Positions 28,817 to 37,868 of a DNA stretch of 64,000 nucleotides are shown here, piece after piece (positions within the stretch are counted from its first letter, which is position 1; the number at the start of each line of letters is the position of its first letter). The position numbers and the translations under genes were made by a program. The DNA comes from Paenibacillus alvei DSM 29 (GTDB lineage Bacteria > Bacillota > Bacilli > Paenibacillales > Paenibacillaceae), in NCBI RefSeq assembly GCF_000293805.1, contig NZ_AMBZ01000005.1, positions 422,518 to 486,517 on the forward strand, given 5' to 3'. Under the pieces are notes generated by a model that saw nothing but the letters and a program-made list of their open reading frames with translations, did not search any database and was not told the origin of the DNA.

Positions 28817-29326
28817 CTAGATCCATAATTGACCCCAATATGCTGTTATCGCTGCAGGCAGTACCGCCCACATAAAGGGAAAGGTTGCTTGATTGGAGGT
28901 CACATGCTTCAAAGGTGCCGCAGAACGAAGCCACATAAATTGAATGATAGCCGTTCCAAATCGCTTCCATCTTCTTTCACGCCCGAATAGCATGATTGCT
29001 GCCGCAATCATCCCGCCATATATAATGGCGTAAACAAATGTGTCCCATGCAAAAGCAGCCCCCATACATGCTCCTATCGCTGCAAACAGCTTGACATCTC
29101 CTGCACCAACGGCGCGAAGTATAAAAAGTACTAGTGTAATAGCGAAGCCACAGACAGCCCCCAATAGGCTGAATAACAGACCACCCCATCCATTTGCAGC
29201 ACAATGTCCAATGAAGCCTACAAGCACAATTGAAACGGTTAAATAATTGGGTATTTTTCGAGTTCGCAAATCGGTTGTAAACGCAGCCACAAGCAATATC
29301 CCACATAGCCCGATCGACCATATCAT
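28817..29326 (-). CDS. Prepilin peptidase (A24 family, TadV/CpaA type)
   Basis: About 169 residues and six hydrophobic helices. The A24 aspartates are visible in TTDLRTRKIPNYLT (first) and GAGDVKLFAAIGA (GxGD motif). It should cleave the Flp pilin and TadE/TadG-like pseudopilins. AAGGA precedes ATG 29326. It sits between a TadE-like gene and the FHA gene. Confidence 0.9.
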   Translation of the reverse strand: MIWSIGLCGILLVAAFTTDLRTRKIPNYLTVSIVLVGFIGHCAANGWGGLLFSLLGAVCGFAITLVLFILRAVGAGDVKLFAAIGACMGAAFAWDTFVYAIIYGGMIAAAIMLFGRERRWKRFGTAIIQFMWLRSAAPLKHVTSNQATFPFMWAVLPAAITAYWGQLWI

Positions 29327-29364
29327 TCGGCAGCATCCTTTCACCCTTGCGGTAGCCATTCAAA

Positions 29365-30314
29365 TTAATTTACTGTAAATTGCCTCTCTGCAGTTCCTCC
29401 GTCTTCTGTGTTCACGACCAATCTCCATTCACCAGATGTTGTATTGCCAGATACGAGCCATTCCCAGCTTACATTGCCGTCGGCATCCGCTTCAGCCCAT
29501 CCAATATGCCTTGCTTTACTCTTTCCACTTTTATAGAAGACCACTAGCTCGACCTTTTCATGTGGTATAGCCTTAATCGCCAACTTGGCTTTACGTCCAG
29601 GCAATAAGGGATCTGGTTCCAGACTAACAAATGCAGGTGGCGCACCCCCCTCAGCTTTTGCTTCTCCCCCAGCCGTTCTCGACTGGGGACCGTCACCAAT
29701 CCATACCCGCTCTGATGCTCTCGCAGCTATAGTAATAGTCTTCAAGAGAAAAGGCACACGCATAGGTAGATCGTACTCTACCTCTATCGCAATATAAGAC
29801 TCTTCCTTATCCACAATATCCGGCAGCTTCACATGTGTAATCCGAATCCGCTCTTCCTTTAATATCCCTTGAATTCCATAACGAATGAGCAAAGGCTTAA
29901 ACAAAGCTGCTCCAACGCGAGCCTGTCCCCATTCTCCTGCTGCCTCTGCTCGTTTCTCCGCCCAATCTACCATATGCTCGGAAGCCCATTGATTCAAAGG
30001 TGGGGGCAAGGCATTACTAAAGCGCTCAGCGAACTGCCGTGCTGTCATTTTTAGAGCCATTGCTGGCGGCTTGCGAAGAAAGGGGCTTTTGCTCTCTCTA
30101 TCCTTTGATTCCCTTTTCTTCACTATCAGCTCGATAGGATACATGTGAGCAGCTACCTGCTTCACTGTATTCGTCGCTGCGGATTGCAGAGATGTCGTAA
30201 TTACTGAGGCGTAAATCATATACACAAAAAATAAAACAAGAACAGTACCATCGGCAGCATCAGCGCAGCTTCAATTGTGATACTGGCCCTACCATCGCCA
30301 ATAAAACGGCGCAT
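29365..30314 (-). pseudogene. TadE-like pilus protein, frameshifted in a T run
   Basis: A first frame begins MRRFIGDGRASITIEAALML (the TadE-type prepilin-like N-terminus) and stops after FLFYFLCI. The continuation, VYMIYASVITTSLQSAATN and about 280 further residues, lies in the next frame. Adding one T to the six-T run (plus-strand A run 30226-30231) joins them into about 316 residues with an uninterrupted membrane helix. The C-terminal ~90 residues look like a beta domain. The break may be a sequence error or a real mutation. Start uncertain; ATG 30314 fits the family, with alternatives upstream at 30410. Confidence 0.75.
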
Positions 30315-30366
30315 CCAGTTGCCGTCTCGTCCAAAGCAATTCCTTTTTGCAAGCTGTTTCTTGCCG

Positions 30367-32595
30367 TCAATATGAGAACACAGAAGTCTTTGTTGCATAG
30401 TATCTTCCATTCTCGATTTCACCGCCCAATATGCCGGTTTGCCCAATCCATTTCATTACCCCGGGCAGGAACCATAATGGTGTGCTAATTCGCAGCTCTG
30501 TGTCACCATAGGTTCCTCTAGTCGTAGGATCGATACCTGTATTTTGATGAATAAGAGCGAGCATGCGCTTCAGCATTCCTTCTCGACTGCCATGAACGAG
30601 CATAAACAAACGCAAGTGATCCGAATACGACAATGTAACAGAAGGCAAGTATCTCGAAATCGGCACTTTATCTTGCGTAGCGAGAAGAATCAGATCCCGA
30701 ACCGCCTGTTCAATTCCATATAAAATTGCAGCTATTAAAATGAGCAGCGGATGTTTCAACTTTGCGCACTCGATAAAACCCTCCATTGTCCGAATCGCAA
30801 GCCGCATTGCAAATATTTCCCCAAATGCTGCTGCAACATTACTTGATGGATTATGGAATCCATACAATATGTACTCAACTTCCTGGTTATGTATGGATAA
30901 GGATTGTACCAGCTCATCCGCAGGCTTATTTGACGTAAGCATCGATTTCAGCTTCATAGGATCATAAGAGTTGAAGTAGAGGAACGCATACTCATTGCGG
31001 TATAATCGATCTTTTAACAAACTAAACCCACTTGCAATGCTGTCATAAATCGAGGTAACAGAATCCATAGACTCCTTTCCCTCTTCTACCGCATTCTCAT
31101 AATGTTTGTCTGCTGCAGTCTCTTCTTCGGATACACTATCATTAAAAGCCGCGATAGCCTCTGCCTTCTTCTTTACTTCTTGAAACAGTTGATCATGCTC
31201 CTTTAACTGATTCGTCAGTTTTTTTAATGAAGACAATAAATCAGTTGCTTCTCCAAGCTTTTCATTTGCCTCCTTTTCTTTTTGCTTGCGCTCCTTTTCC
31301 GTGGATCGTTGCTTTTCAAACTGCTGCTCCCTGGCATCGATCACATTAGAGGCGTCTACGTAATCCTTTGCATACTGACGCCACTGCCTCCAAAAACTGA
31401 AAACCGTATTCTTTAGACTATAAGAGGATATTGTCCTTCCCATAATTTGGTTTGCCGTTGATTGAACCTGATTCGCTGCTTCGTTCACTTGCTCCATGCT
31501 GCGAAGCTGTCTTTCTACCTCCTGCTTCCATTCCGTAATGAAAGTGTCTGGAATCACTAGATCATCAGCAGCTTCATTAATTCGTTTAATTTCATTTGAC
31601 ATCTGTTCAGAATCACTTATCGTCCCTACACTTGGCTCACTGGATTGACCAACTTGGTCATATCCGTTGTAATTCGAGCTGGCACGCCCCTCTTGAATGA
31701 CCTGCTTCATTTCTTCATTGTATTGACGGGCCCTCTCAATATGGATCAGAGCCGTATTCACCCCCTTACGATGCTGATCCAATAAGCTAGAGGAAACCGA
31801 CATCAGCCTTCTAGACATATCTGATGAGTCAGTCTCATACGCATCCGTAGCATCCTCATATTGCTTGTCTTCATCTTCAGCACGGTTCTCATCCAAACGA
31901 ATCTTATATACATAATCTGAATATTGTGCTCCCATATCCGCTGCACTTCGAATTGAACCCAGCGAGCTATCTCGCATGATATCGCTTTCTCCTGTCGCTA
32001 TTCGGCTGGACAGGTCAGATCGTGCAGCATCATTACGAAGCGAGATCTGTAGCTTAAAGGCTGTGCGTATTTCCTTATCACGTTTGTCAACCAGCTTCTG
32101 CAACTTGGATAGCAGCTCTGTTGTTTGCGCTGCTTCCTTCATTACTTTGGACATTGGCTTCAACTTGCTGGACAAATCAAACGCAAATTGAACAGGCGCC
32201 TTGTACTTCATATCTTCTAAGATCTGCCGCTCCAACTCATCATATCGTCCAAGTTCTCTCGTAATCGAGGTGGAATGGCTGTCTAACAGCACAGATACCC
32301 ATGGAAATACACCGGTAGCCTTTAGCCTCGCCTGATCCTGCATTACATAATCCATAATAATGGCCGGATCGGACTGTCCGTAAGCGAACAATTGATAACG
32401 CTGCTGCAGTGCAGGTTCATAGGCTGACATAACGGAGCGAATTCCGCTCTGAGCAAGCACCTCCGCCCGCCACTCAGCGGCCGCTATACGAGCATAATCA
32501 ATGAGCACACTCGTAAACAGAAAGATTGCGGCAACGATAAAAATGAGAAGGACGGATACGGAGCCCTGAACATCTTTCCATAAACTTCGCCTCAT
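30367..32595 (-). CDS. Large TadG-like protein with coiled-coil ectodomain
   Basis: About 742 residues. The N-terminus (QGSVSVLLIFIVAAIFLFTSVLIDYARIAAAEWRAEV) is the TadG-type membrane segment followed by an extracellular region. Residues ~150-560 are rich in Glu, Lys and Ala with strong coiled-coil character, an unusual size for the family. A more hydrophobic C-terminal part follows (around ILIAAILYGIEQAV), perhaps a second membrane contact. GAGAGGAG precedes ATG 32595; ATG 32619 is also possible. Putative minor pilin or anchor of the Tad apparatus. Confidence 0.75.
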   Translation of the reverse strand: MRRSLWKDVQGSVSVLLIFIVAAIFLFTSVLIDYARIAAAEWRAEVLAQSGIRSVMSAYEPALQQRYQLFAYGQSDPAIIMDYVMQDQARLKATGVFPWVSVLLDSHSTSITRELGRYDELERQILEDMKYKAPVQFAFDLSSKLKPMSKVMKEAAQTTELLSKLQKLVDKRDKEIRTAFKLQISLRNDAARSDLSSRIATGESDIMRDSSLGSIRSAADMGAQYSDYVYKIRLDENRAEDEDKQYEDATDAYETDSSDMSRRLMSVSSSLLDQHRKGVNTALIHIERARQYNEEMKQVIQEGRASSNYNGYDQVGQSSEPSVGTISDSEQMSNEIKRINEAADDLVIPDTFITEWKQEVERQLRSMEQVNEAANQVQSTANQIMGRTISSYSLKNTVFSFWRQWRQYAKDYVDASNVIDAREQQFEKQRSTEKERKQKEKEANEKLGEATDLLSSLKKLTNQLKEHDQLFQEVKKKAEAIAAFNDSVSEEETAADKHYENAVEEGKESMDSVTSIYDSIASGFSLLKDRLYRNEYAFLYFNSYDPMKLKSMLTSNKPADELVQSLSIHNQEVEYILYGFHNPSSNVAAAFGEIFAMRLAIRTMEGFIECAKLKHPLLILIAAILYGIEQAVRDLILLATQDKVPISRYLPSVTLSYSDHLRLFMLVHGSREGMLKRMLALIHQNTGIDPTTRGTYGDTELRISTPLWFLPGVMKWIGQTGILGGEIENGRYYATKTSVFSY

Positions 32596-32669
32596 GCGAG
32601 TTCTCCTCTCGTCCCCCATCCGCTTGAACACCTCCGCATCTATCATTGAGGTTTTTTCGATTCCATCTG

Positions 32670-33347
32670 CTATTTAGCTGCCCGCTTAATCGTATCAGCA
32701 GCTTGCTCATTCGTGACTCCCTTCTGCTTCCATTGAGTGAGCTTGGTATACATATACCGTCCAAATTCAACGGAACGTATAAATTCTACAGGCTCCACAA
32801 CGGCTGCGGCAGCCTCGCCTTCTCCAGATACTCGACGTCCAGTAAGCTGCGCAAATGCCTTTTGGTACAAGGGACGATCAAGTGAAACCTTTACCTTGCG
32901 TTCAATTGCAATGTTGTCGAATTTCATCTCTCCCTGAAAAATAGGCGGCAAAAGTCTTCCTGCCCGCATGAGCTTCTTCTCTGGAAGTGAAGAAGAGTCG
33001 CTGCTGACTGGCAGCGAAATTTCGTTCGTCACACTGCCGGTTACAACACCAAGCAAACGATCCAGCATAAAATCATCGAATAATCGCCAGTACAGCCCAT
33101 CACGCTTGCCTTCTGGATAAGAACCCGTAGTTGCGTCTTTGAAGCTATTGTCCCAGAAGGCTGCTCCCCGCTCTGCCGCAAGCGTCGCAGCATGTGACGA
33201 CATGACGTGCTGGAACATCAGCATCGCGAAGAAAAGCATTGCTAAAGAACAATAAAAAACAACTGGAAATATGATGCTCGCTTCAACCGTGTAAGTACCC
33301 TCTTCGGAAATAAGCCGTTTCCACCATTTATGAAGATTTTTCTTCAA
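32670..33347 (-). CDS. TadE-like minor pilin
   Basis: 225 residues, TTG start preceded by AGGGGATTTCC. The N-terminus carries GTYTVEASIIFPVVFYCSLAML, the TadE/prepilin-like segment with Glu at the canonical place, then an extracellular domain without recognised motif. Lies between the Flp pilin and TadG-like genes. Confidence 0.8.
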   Translation of the reverse strand: MKKNLHKWWKRLISEEGTYTVEASIIFPVVFYCSLAMLFFAMLMFQHVMSSHAATLAAERGAAFWDNSFKDATTGSYPEGKRDGLYWRLFDDFMLDRLLGVVTGSVTNEISLPVSSDSSSLPEKKLMRAGRLLPPIFQGEMKFDNIAIERKVKVSLDRPLYQKAFAQLTGRRVSGEGEAAAAVVEPVEFIRSVEFGRYMYTKLTQWKQKGVTNEQAADTIKRAAK

Positions 33348-33359
33348 GGAAATCCCCTC

Positions 33360-33548
33360 TTATGGCGTGCTATCGAAAATTTTATTTTTCTCGGTGTCCA
33401 CCTTTGCAAATAGCCCTTTCAGAAACTCCTTGATTTGTTCCCGAAATGTAAGTGCAAGAACGACAATAACGGCAATAATGACAACAATCTCCACCATGCC
33501 AAGCCCGTCTTCTTCGACCCATAATCGTTTCCATAGTGAGTTCAACAT
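33360..33548 (-). CDS. Flp-type (type IVb) pilin
   Basis: 62 residues with the Flp1-like signature: charged leader EEDGLG, then MVEIVVIIAVIVVLALTF, i.e. a Gly/Met-Val-Glu cleavage region and a hydrophobic helix, then a short charged tail. AAAGGAGG precedes the ATG. The TadV peptidase 4 kb downstream should process it, giving the major pilin of the Tad pilus. Confidence 0.88.
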   Translation of the reverse strand: MLNSLWKRLWVEEDGLGMVEIVVIIAVIVVLALTFREQIKEFLKGLFAKVDTEKNKIFDSTP

Positions 33549-33592
33549 TGTTATCCTCCTTTAATTCCAATAAAAATGAAAACACGATAATA

Positions 33593-34474
33593 TTACCCCT
33601 GCATCATCAATAGTGCTGGCGCACCGACAACAACAAGAACAACTAGAAACATCAACATCATCGGAAATACCAGCTTCGTTGACAACTCCTCGCCCCGCTT
33701 GCGTGCCACCGTTTTGCGCTTGTCCCACAATTGTCTGCCCAAATCCGCCATCGCAAGCATGAATGTCTCCCCGCCACGCCGCTGGTTCATGAGCACTGTA
33801 GTCACGAACATAGATACTTCTTGCATCGAGCAGCGCTTCGCCAGCAGCTCCATTGCCTGCGCGAAGGAATAGCCGTTATGTACATCTGACATCATTCGAA
33901 ACAACTCTATGTATAATGGATGCTGGTTCTCTGACTTCTTCCGCTCAATACAGGTTGCAAGTGCCTTCGGTACGGTTTCCCCAGCTTGTACAAGCAGATT
34001 TAGCTTGTTAATCAATTCCGGAAGCTCCAATTGTATGTCCTGGCGTCTGCGCTCGGCCTTGTTGACAACCTCCTTGCCGCGCACGAGCGGGAGAATGACG
34101 CCGAGCAGCATACCGCCTGCCATAGTAGTGAAGCTGCCGTCTGTTACAGCAGGAAGGAGAAATCCCGCTACGACTCCCCCGAACAGATACAGCCCCATCT
34201 CCGCCATCACTCCCCGATACATCGAATGAGATCGTGCTGGTCCATGCATTTGCATAAGCGCCTGCCTTATCTTCGCTAGGGCGGGGTGAGTATCCAGGAT
34301 TGGCTGCAGCTTCTCCTGCCACATCAATGATGCTGGAAGCCATTTCGCTGTTTTCATTTCCGAGCCAATGACAGCAAGCAATTCAGCATATCGCGCTTTT
34401 CCAGCTTGATTCATCAAAACGTACAGCACGATAATTACTATACTGGATATGCCCCAGATCCAAGTAGGCAGCAC
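33593..34474 (-). CDS. Type II/IV secretion inner-membrane protein TadC
   Basis: T2SSF-domain protein, about 293 residues. N-terminal membrane helix (WIWGISSIVIIVLYVLMN), two more in the middle, a cytoplasmic T2SSF domain with LPELINKLNLLVQAGETVPKAL and RRGGETFMLAMADLGRQLWDKR, and a C-terminal helix. GTG 34474 has AGGGGAGG five bases upstream. Pairs with TadB as the platform of the pilus machine. Confidence 0.88.
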   Translation of the reverse strand: MLPTWIWGISSIVIIVLYVLMNQAGKARYAELLAVIGSEMKTAKWLPASLMWQEKLQPILDTHPALAKIRQALMQMHGPARSHSMYRGVMAEMGLYLFGGVVAGFLLPAVTDGSFTTMAGGMLLGVILPLVRGKEVVNKAERRRQDIQLELPELINKLNLLVQAGETVPKALATCIERKKSENQHPLYIELFRMMSDVHNGYSFAQAMELLAKRCSMQEVSMFVTTVLMNQRRGGETFMLAMADLGRQLWDKRKTVARKRGEELSTKLVFPMMLMFLVVLVVVGAPALLMMQG

Positions 34475-34523
34475 AACTACCTCCCCTTTCACTAAACAAC
34501 TTCATCGGAAATAAAATGTCTGA

Positions 34524-35297
34524 TTAGACCCGAATATCCATTAATTTATGAATCAATAAAACTCCAATGGACAGCACGATTAATGCGGCCGTTGCAATCA
34601 CTCTGCCAATCCCTTCATACAGCGGCGTCATAAAGTCAGGCGAGCTCATATTGAGAAATGCCAAGAACAAAAATGGGGCAGCCATCATAGCCTTCATCTC
34701 TAGCCTCTTCTGCGCCACAAGTACCTCTATCTCCTGTAGAATATCCATTTTCTCGCCAATGACGGAGGAGGTCCGGCGCACTACTTCAATCAAATCCCCG
34801 CCTGTTCGCTTACAGGTCATAAATACATCTGCAAAATTCGCAATATCATCCTGCTGCGCTCGCTCACTGAAGTCCATCATGGCTTGTTCTACCGGTTCTC
34901 CATTCTCCATGCGCAATGACAAAATGTGAAGCTCCCGAATCATATCTACATCAGTTCCAGGATAGAGAAGCCTTAGATCCTGAGCAGCCTCCCGAAATGC
35001 ATTCTCCATTGACCTTCCTGCACCGAGAGCGGATGATAATGAATATAAAGTCTGCTTAAATTGCAAGGTCAATTGTGATCGCTTGCGCTCAAGCAGTGTT
35101 CGCTGGCGGATACGGGTATAGCGAACACCAATGATTGATAGCAGGATCATCCCGAGCCAATGCTGATAAAACAGGTATCCGATACCAGCCATTGCTGAAC
35201 ATCCCGCAAGGATCGCGAAGATCCTCTCCTTATGGTTCAAAACATATGCATCGTATCGAGGAAGTCCCGTCTCCGCCTTATCCTTCTGTTGCTTCAC
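34524..35297 (-). CDS. Type II/IV secretion inner-membrane protein TadB
   Basis: T2SSF-domain protein, about 257 residues. Membrane helices near residues 25-60 and at the C-terminus flank a T2SSF domain (FKQTLYSLSSALGAGRSMENAF, CKRTGGDLIEVVRRTSSVIGEK). GTG 35297 (VKQQKDK) is preferred because GGGGACGGGGAAA precedes it; it overlaps the end of the tadA remnant by 20 bases. Operon order tadA-tadB-tadC is standard. Confidence 0.88.
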   Translation of the reverse strand: MKQQKDKAETGLPRYDAYVLNHKERIFAILAGCSAMAGIGYLFYQHWLGMILLSIIGVRYTRIRQRTLLERKRSQLTLQFKQTLYSLSSALGAGRSMENAFREAAQDLRLLYPGTDVDMIRELHILSLRMENGEPVEQAMMDFSERAQQDDIANFADVFMTCKRTGGDLIEVVRRTSSVIGEKMDILQEIEVLVAQKRLEMKAMMAAPFLFLAFLNMSSPDFMTPLYEGIGRVIATAALIVLSIGVLLIHKLMDIRV

Positions 35298-35661
35298 TTT
35301 CCCCGTCCCCTCCCACGCAAGGCAGCTCAAGTCCTGCCATTCGCAGCTTGTCCACATGTTCTAACGTCCCGCGCTTAACCAGCCTCCCGATAATCCTGCC
35401 ATCTTCTTGACCGCTCTCTTCGAATTGATATAAGCTCGACAACTGCACTTCGCCTTCGACAAATCCTCTTACTTCTGTAATCTCCAGCACTTTGCGCGAG
35501 CCATCTCTCATCCTTGCCAGATGCACAATTATGTCAATTGCAGAGGCAATCTGCTGCCTAACCACAATGACGGGGAGATTCGCTCCGCTTAGCACCATCG
35601 TCTCCAGGCGGCTTATCATATCCTTTGGCCCATTGGAATGGCCTGTCGATAAAGAACCATC
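35278..35661 (-). pseudogene. C-terminal remnant of the Tad pilus ATPase TadA/CpaF
   Basis: Only the last ~128 codons of a CpaF/TadA secretion ATPase are present, from DGSLSTGHSNGPKDMISRLE through QIASAIDIIVHLARMRDGSRK to the normal C-terminus. The Walker A and B boxes and the N-terminal domain are absent. Upstream of the GAT codon at 35661 the reading continues for ten codons in prophage DNA (MRAFYVHFIL) and lacks a ribosome binding site. The missing N-terminal two thirds should lie beyond the far end of the prophage. Confidence 0.88.
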
Positions 35662-35665
35662 CAAT
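35640..35665. other. Prophage attachment junction inside tadA
   Basis: Homology to TadA/CpaF (GHDGSL type motif in the family) ends at the GAT codon 35659-35661; the preceding codon already differs from the conserved His. The att core therefore lies at or left of about 35661. The exact core needs the other junction, which is outside the window. Confidence 0.7.
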
Positions 35666-35681
35666 ATAAAGTGCACATAAA

Positions 35682-35704
35682 AAGCCCTCAACTATAGAGG
35701 GCTT
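35682..35704 (-). terminator. Terminator at the prophage att end
   Basis: AAGCCCTC pairs with GAGGGCTT, followed on the minus strand by TTTTTATG; it ends leftward phage transcription about 20 bases before the tadA remnant. Confidence 0.8.
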
Positions 35705-35723
35705 CCCTTGTCTGATGCTCTTA

Positions 35724-36113
35724 TTATGCAATGGTATCTGTTACACCAATTATATACCCTATTTCAGCAACCCTGATGTTTTGAACGTACAAATCCTCCA
35801 GCCTATGATAGTGGTTGTAAATTTGCGATGGATCAATTTTTATATCTTTCAAAATCCTCACGAACTCATCATACTCCCCTTTTACCTCTTGTTCACACAA
35901 ACTTACTACTTCAGCAATTCTCTCACACATTGTTGGATCGTACCAATCAACGGATCTTACTGCCGTGCGGTAAACTTTCTTCATCTCGGTTTTAAAGACC
36001 TCAAAAATAGCACTAGAAAGCTCTTGGCTGAAATAACTAGCTTCATTGCAAAGAATGGAAATAGGTGACGTTGAATCCTTATAATTTATATCAAACAACG
36101 AAACTGTCGGCAT
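35724..36113 (-). CDS. Hypothetical phage protein
   Basis: About 129 residues, alpha-helical and mildly acidic, with no motif I recognise. Start chosen at ATG 36113 (MPTVSLFD), nine bases after GAGAGG; ATG 36122 overlaps that site. Last phage gene before the att end and divergent from the small HTH gene. Confidence 0.6.
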   Translation of the reverse strand: MPTVSLFDINYKDSTSPISILCNEASYFSQELSSAIFEVFKTEMKKVYRTAVRSVDWYDPTMCERIAEVVSLCEQEVKGEYDEFVRILKDIKIDPSQIYNHYHRLEDLYVQNIRVAEIGYIIGVTDTIA

Positions 36114-36188
36114 CTGATTCATCCTCTCATGATGTAATAATGGTATAATTGCCTTGAAAAACAGCATTGCCCCCAAAGGAGAAACACA

Positions 36189-36401
36189 ATGGCATTTACT
36201 CGGGGTAGATGCCTGTTAAAACTCCGCCTAAAAGAAGCTCGTATGAGACAAGTTGATTTAGCTTTTATTACTGGATATTCGGTACAAGCTATATCAAATT
36301 ATGCTAATAATCGATCCTACATGTCACCTGAAGCAATGTATACAATATCTAAGGCATTGAGATGTGGGATGGATGACCTTTACGAGTGGGTACGGAGCTA
36401 A
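36189..36401 (+). CDS. Small HTH (Cro/CI type) regulator
   Basis: 70 residues, almost all a helix-turn-helix of the XRE class: LKEARMRQVDLAFITGYSVQAISNYANNRSYMSPEAMYTISKAL. AAAGGAG precedes the ATG. Faces away from the 35724 gene, so it may control that divergent promoter. Confidence 0.8.
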   Translation: MAFTRGRCLLKLRLKEARMRQVDLAFITGYSVQAISNYANNRSYMSPEAMYTISKALRCGMDDLYEWVRS

Positions 36402-36609
36402 CAGGCTCTACCTCGATGAAAGTACACTGTCAGTATACTTTTTAAGCACACTGTTCAATTACTCTTCTCAATTCCCCCTCATCACTCATTAAATTTTCAA
36501 GCGTCCGCGGAACTTAATTTAATTATTGTTCCTACACGCAAATTTGTACAGAATCTTTCGTCAGACGAAAGTTGTTGGAATCACTGCACATTTCGACTTA
36601 CTTCGACAT

Positions 36610-37002
36610 TCAAAAAGAGTTATAATTAAGTTTTGTTATCTCTGGAAACTCTTTTTCCAGTTCCTCATAATCATTTGTTGTTAGGGTACATTTTTTTGAA
36701 CCACCATCAAAATACGTATACATCTTTTCAGTATCAATCCTCTTTATGTTCCTTATGTTTGCCGAATTAACCCGATCAAAAATTCTGAATACATGGCCGC
36801 TTGCGTTTAATGCGCGCGTCCAAAATTTAATTGTACCAGGCGTGTAATACTGCCCGAAACTGGTATGCACAATGACCAAGTTATATTTCTTTGAAAATTC
36901 CAGATATAGAATCAATCGAACCGGCAGGAGATACAGACCGTATGCACCTTCTGGTTCGCGTGTTACGGTTATTTCGTTCATTACATAGAAAGATCTCGGC
37001 AT
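36610..37002 (-). CDS. LytTR-like DNA-binding protein (stand-alone)
   Basis: 130 residues from ATG 37002 (MPRSFYVMNE), with GGGGGTG upstream. The order of elements matches a LytTR domain: LYLEFSKKYNLVIVHTSFGQYY, then FRIFDRVNSANIRNIKRID and a strand resembling the usual ending SRxxxExLKxxF. No receiver domain is attached. Assignment is by pattern only. The ~200 bases upstream of it (36402-36609) show no gene. Confidence 0.5.
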   Translation of the reverse strand: MPRSFYVMNEITVTREPEGAYGLYLLPVRLILYLEFSKKYNLVIVHTSFGQYYTPGTIKFWTRALNASGHVFRIFDRVNSANIRNIKRIDTEKMYTYFDGGSKKCTLTTNDYEELEKEFPEITKLNYNSF

Positions 37003-37093
37003 GCAGCACCCCCAATAGATGCTGTATGCCCGTTTGCCACGCTGATTATACTCATGCAATAATATAGTTGACTTTAAATATAGAGGTGACAAA

Positions 37094-37321
37094 ATGATGC
37101 AAGCAACTGAAGAGCTAGCCAACAAAATGTTGGAACTGTCTGGAGGTAACAGAGAAGCCTTGATGAGTTATGTCTTAGGAATGCTTGAAGGTTCTATCAT
37201 GGCCGTGGACAAACTTGACACGAGCATAGAAGAGATCTTACCAAATATGAAAAAGATATTATCAGCGTATCATAAAGCTCATGAGACACTAAGAGATGTC
37301 GATACATCCAAACTAAACTAA
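37094..37321 (+). CDS. Small helical phage protein
   Basis: 75 residues, helical, acidic, no recognised motif (repeated pattern of Leu and Lys near DKLDTSIEEILPNMKK). GAGGTGA before the ATG and a perfect terminator after it support expression. Divergent from the LytTR-like gene. Confidence 0.6.
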   Translation: MMQATEELANKMLELSGGNREALMSYVLGMLEGSIMAVDKLDTSIEEILPNMKKILSAYHKAHETLRDVDTSKLN

Positions 37322-37347
37322 AAGCCTTGGGATTGTCCCAAGGCTTT
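37321..37347 (+). terminator. Strong intrinsic terminator
   Basis: AAAGCCTTGGG pairs with CCCAAGGCTTT and is followed by ATTATT; immediately after the small helical protein. Confidence 0.85.
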
Positions 37348-37386
37348 ATTATTAACTTAATTTCAATTTCTCACTTTTGTGATACT

Positions 37387-37545
37387 CTATAAGACTTTTT
37401 TCATTTTTTCAAGCATTAGTTCACTATAGTGATCAACATATTTCGCGCCTGATAAAAACCCTTCATACATACCTACTGCGTGATTTCTCACAATTATTTG
37501 ATCTTGAATGGATAATCTGCTTAACCTTTCACTACTACCAATCAT
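37387..37545 (-). CDS. Small phage protein, 52 residues
   Basis: Reads MIGSSERLSRLSIQDQIIV and ends LEKMKKVL. AGGTGAGGTGG lies six bases before the ATG, a strong site. Charged and helical; function unknown. Too short for many annotators. Confidence 0.6.
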   Translation of the reverse strand: MIGSSERLSRLSIQDQIIVRNHAVGMYEGFLSGAKYVDHYSELMLEKMKKVL

Positions 37546-37612
37546 ACTGCCACCTCACCTCGTAATCGTAACAAGTACATTATTACATAACAGGTGTATT
37601 CTGTGTATATGA

Positions 37613-37644
37613 AAACCCCCCGGTGAGCAAATCCGGGGGGGTTT
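37613..37644. terminator. GC-rich hairpin in a gene-free stretch
   Basis: AAACCCCCCGG pairs with CCGGGGGGGTTT across about ten bases, with short T runs on both sides. It lies in the 310-base gap 37546-37854, which shows no further gene. Confidence 0.5.
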
Positions 37645-37844
37645 CAAAAGGATAGGGATAGAACTTATGGCTGCATCACTGTAAACCAGAGAGGTAATAC
37701 ATTATATTCTCAATTGTTCTAGTTCGTTCATCTTATATAGGGAAACAGGCGGTTGTAGAGATTAGAAGAATAATTCTAGAATAATTTGCGCCATTTTTGA
37801 CAGCATGTATAGATGAATATCAAGAGGATTGTTTATAAAGAAAA

Positions 37845-37868
37845 AAGCCCCGGATTACTCCGAAGCTT
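37845..37868 (-). terminator. Terminator of the serine recombinase gene
   Basis: AAGCTTCGG pairs with CCGGGGCTT (two G-U) on the minus strand, with a T run after it; overlaps the stop region. Confidence 0.75.
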
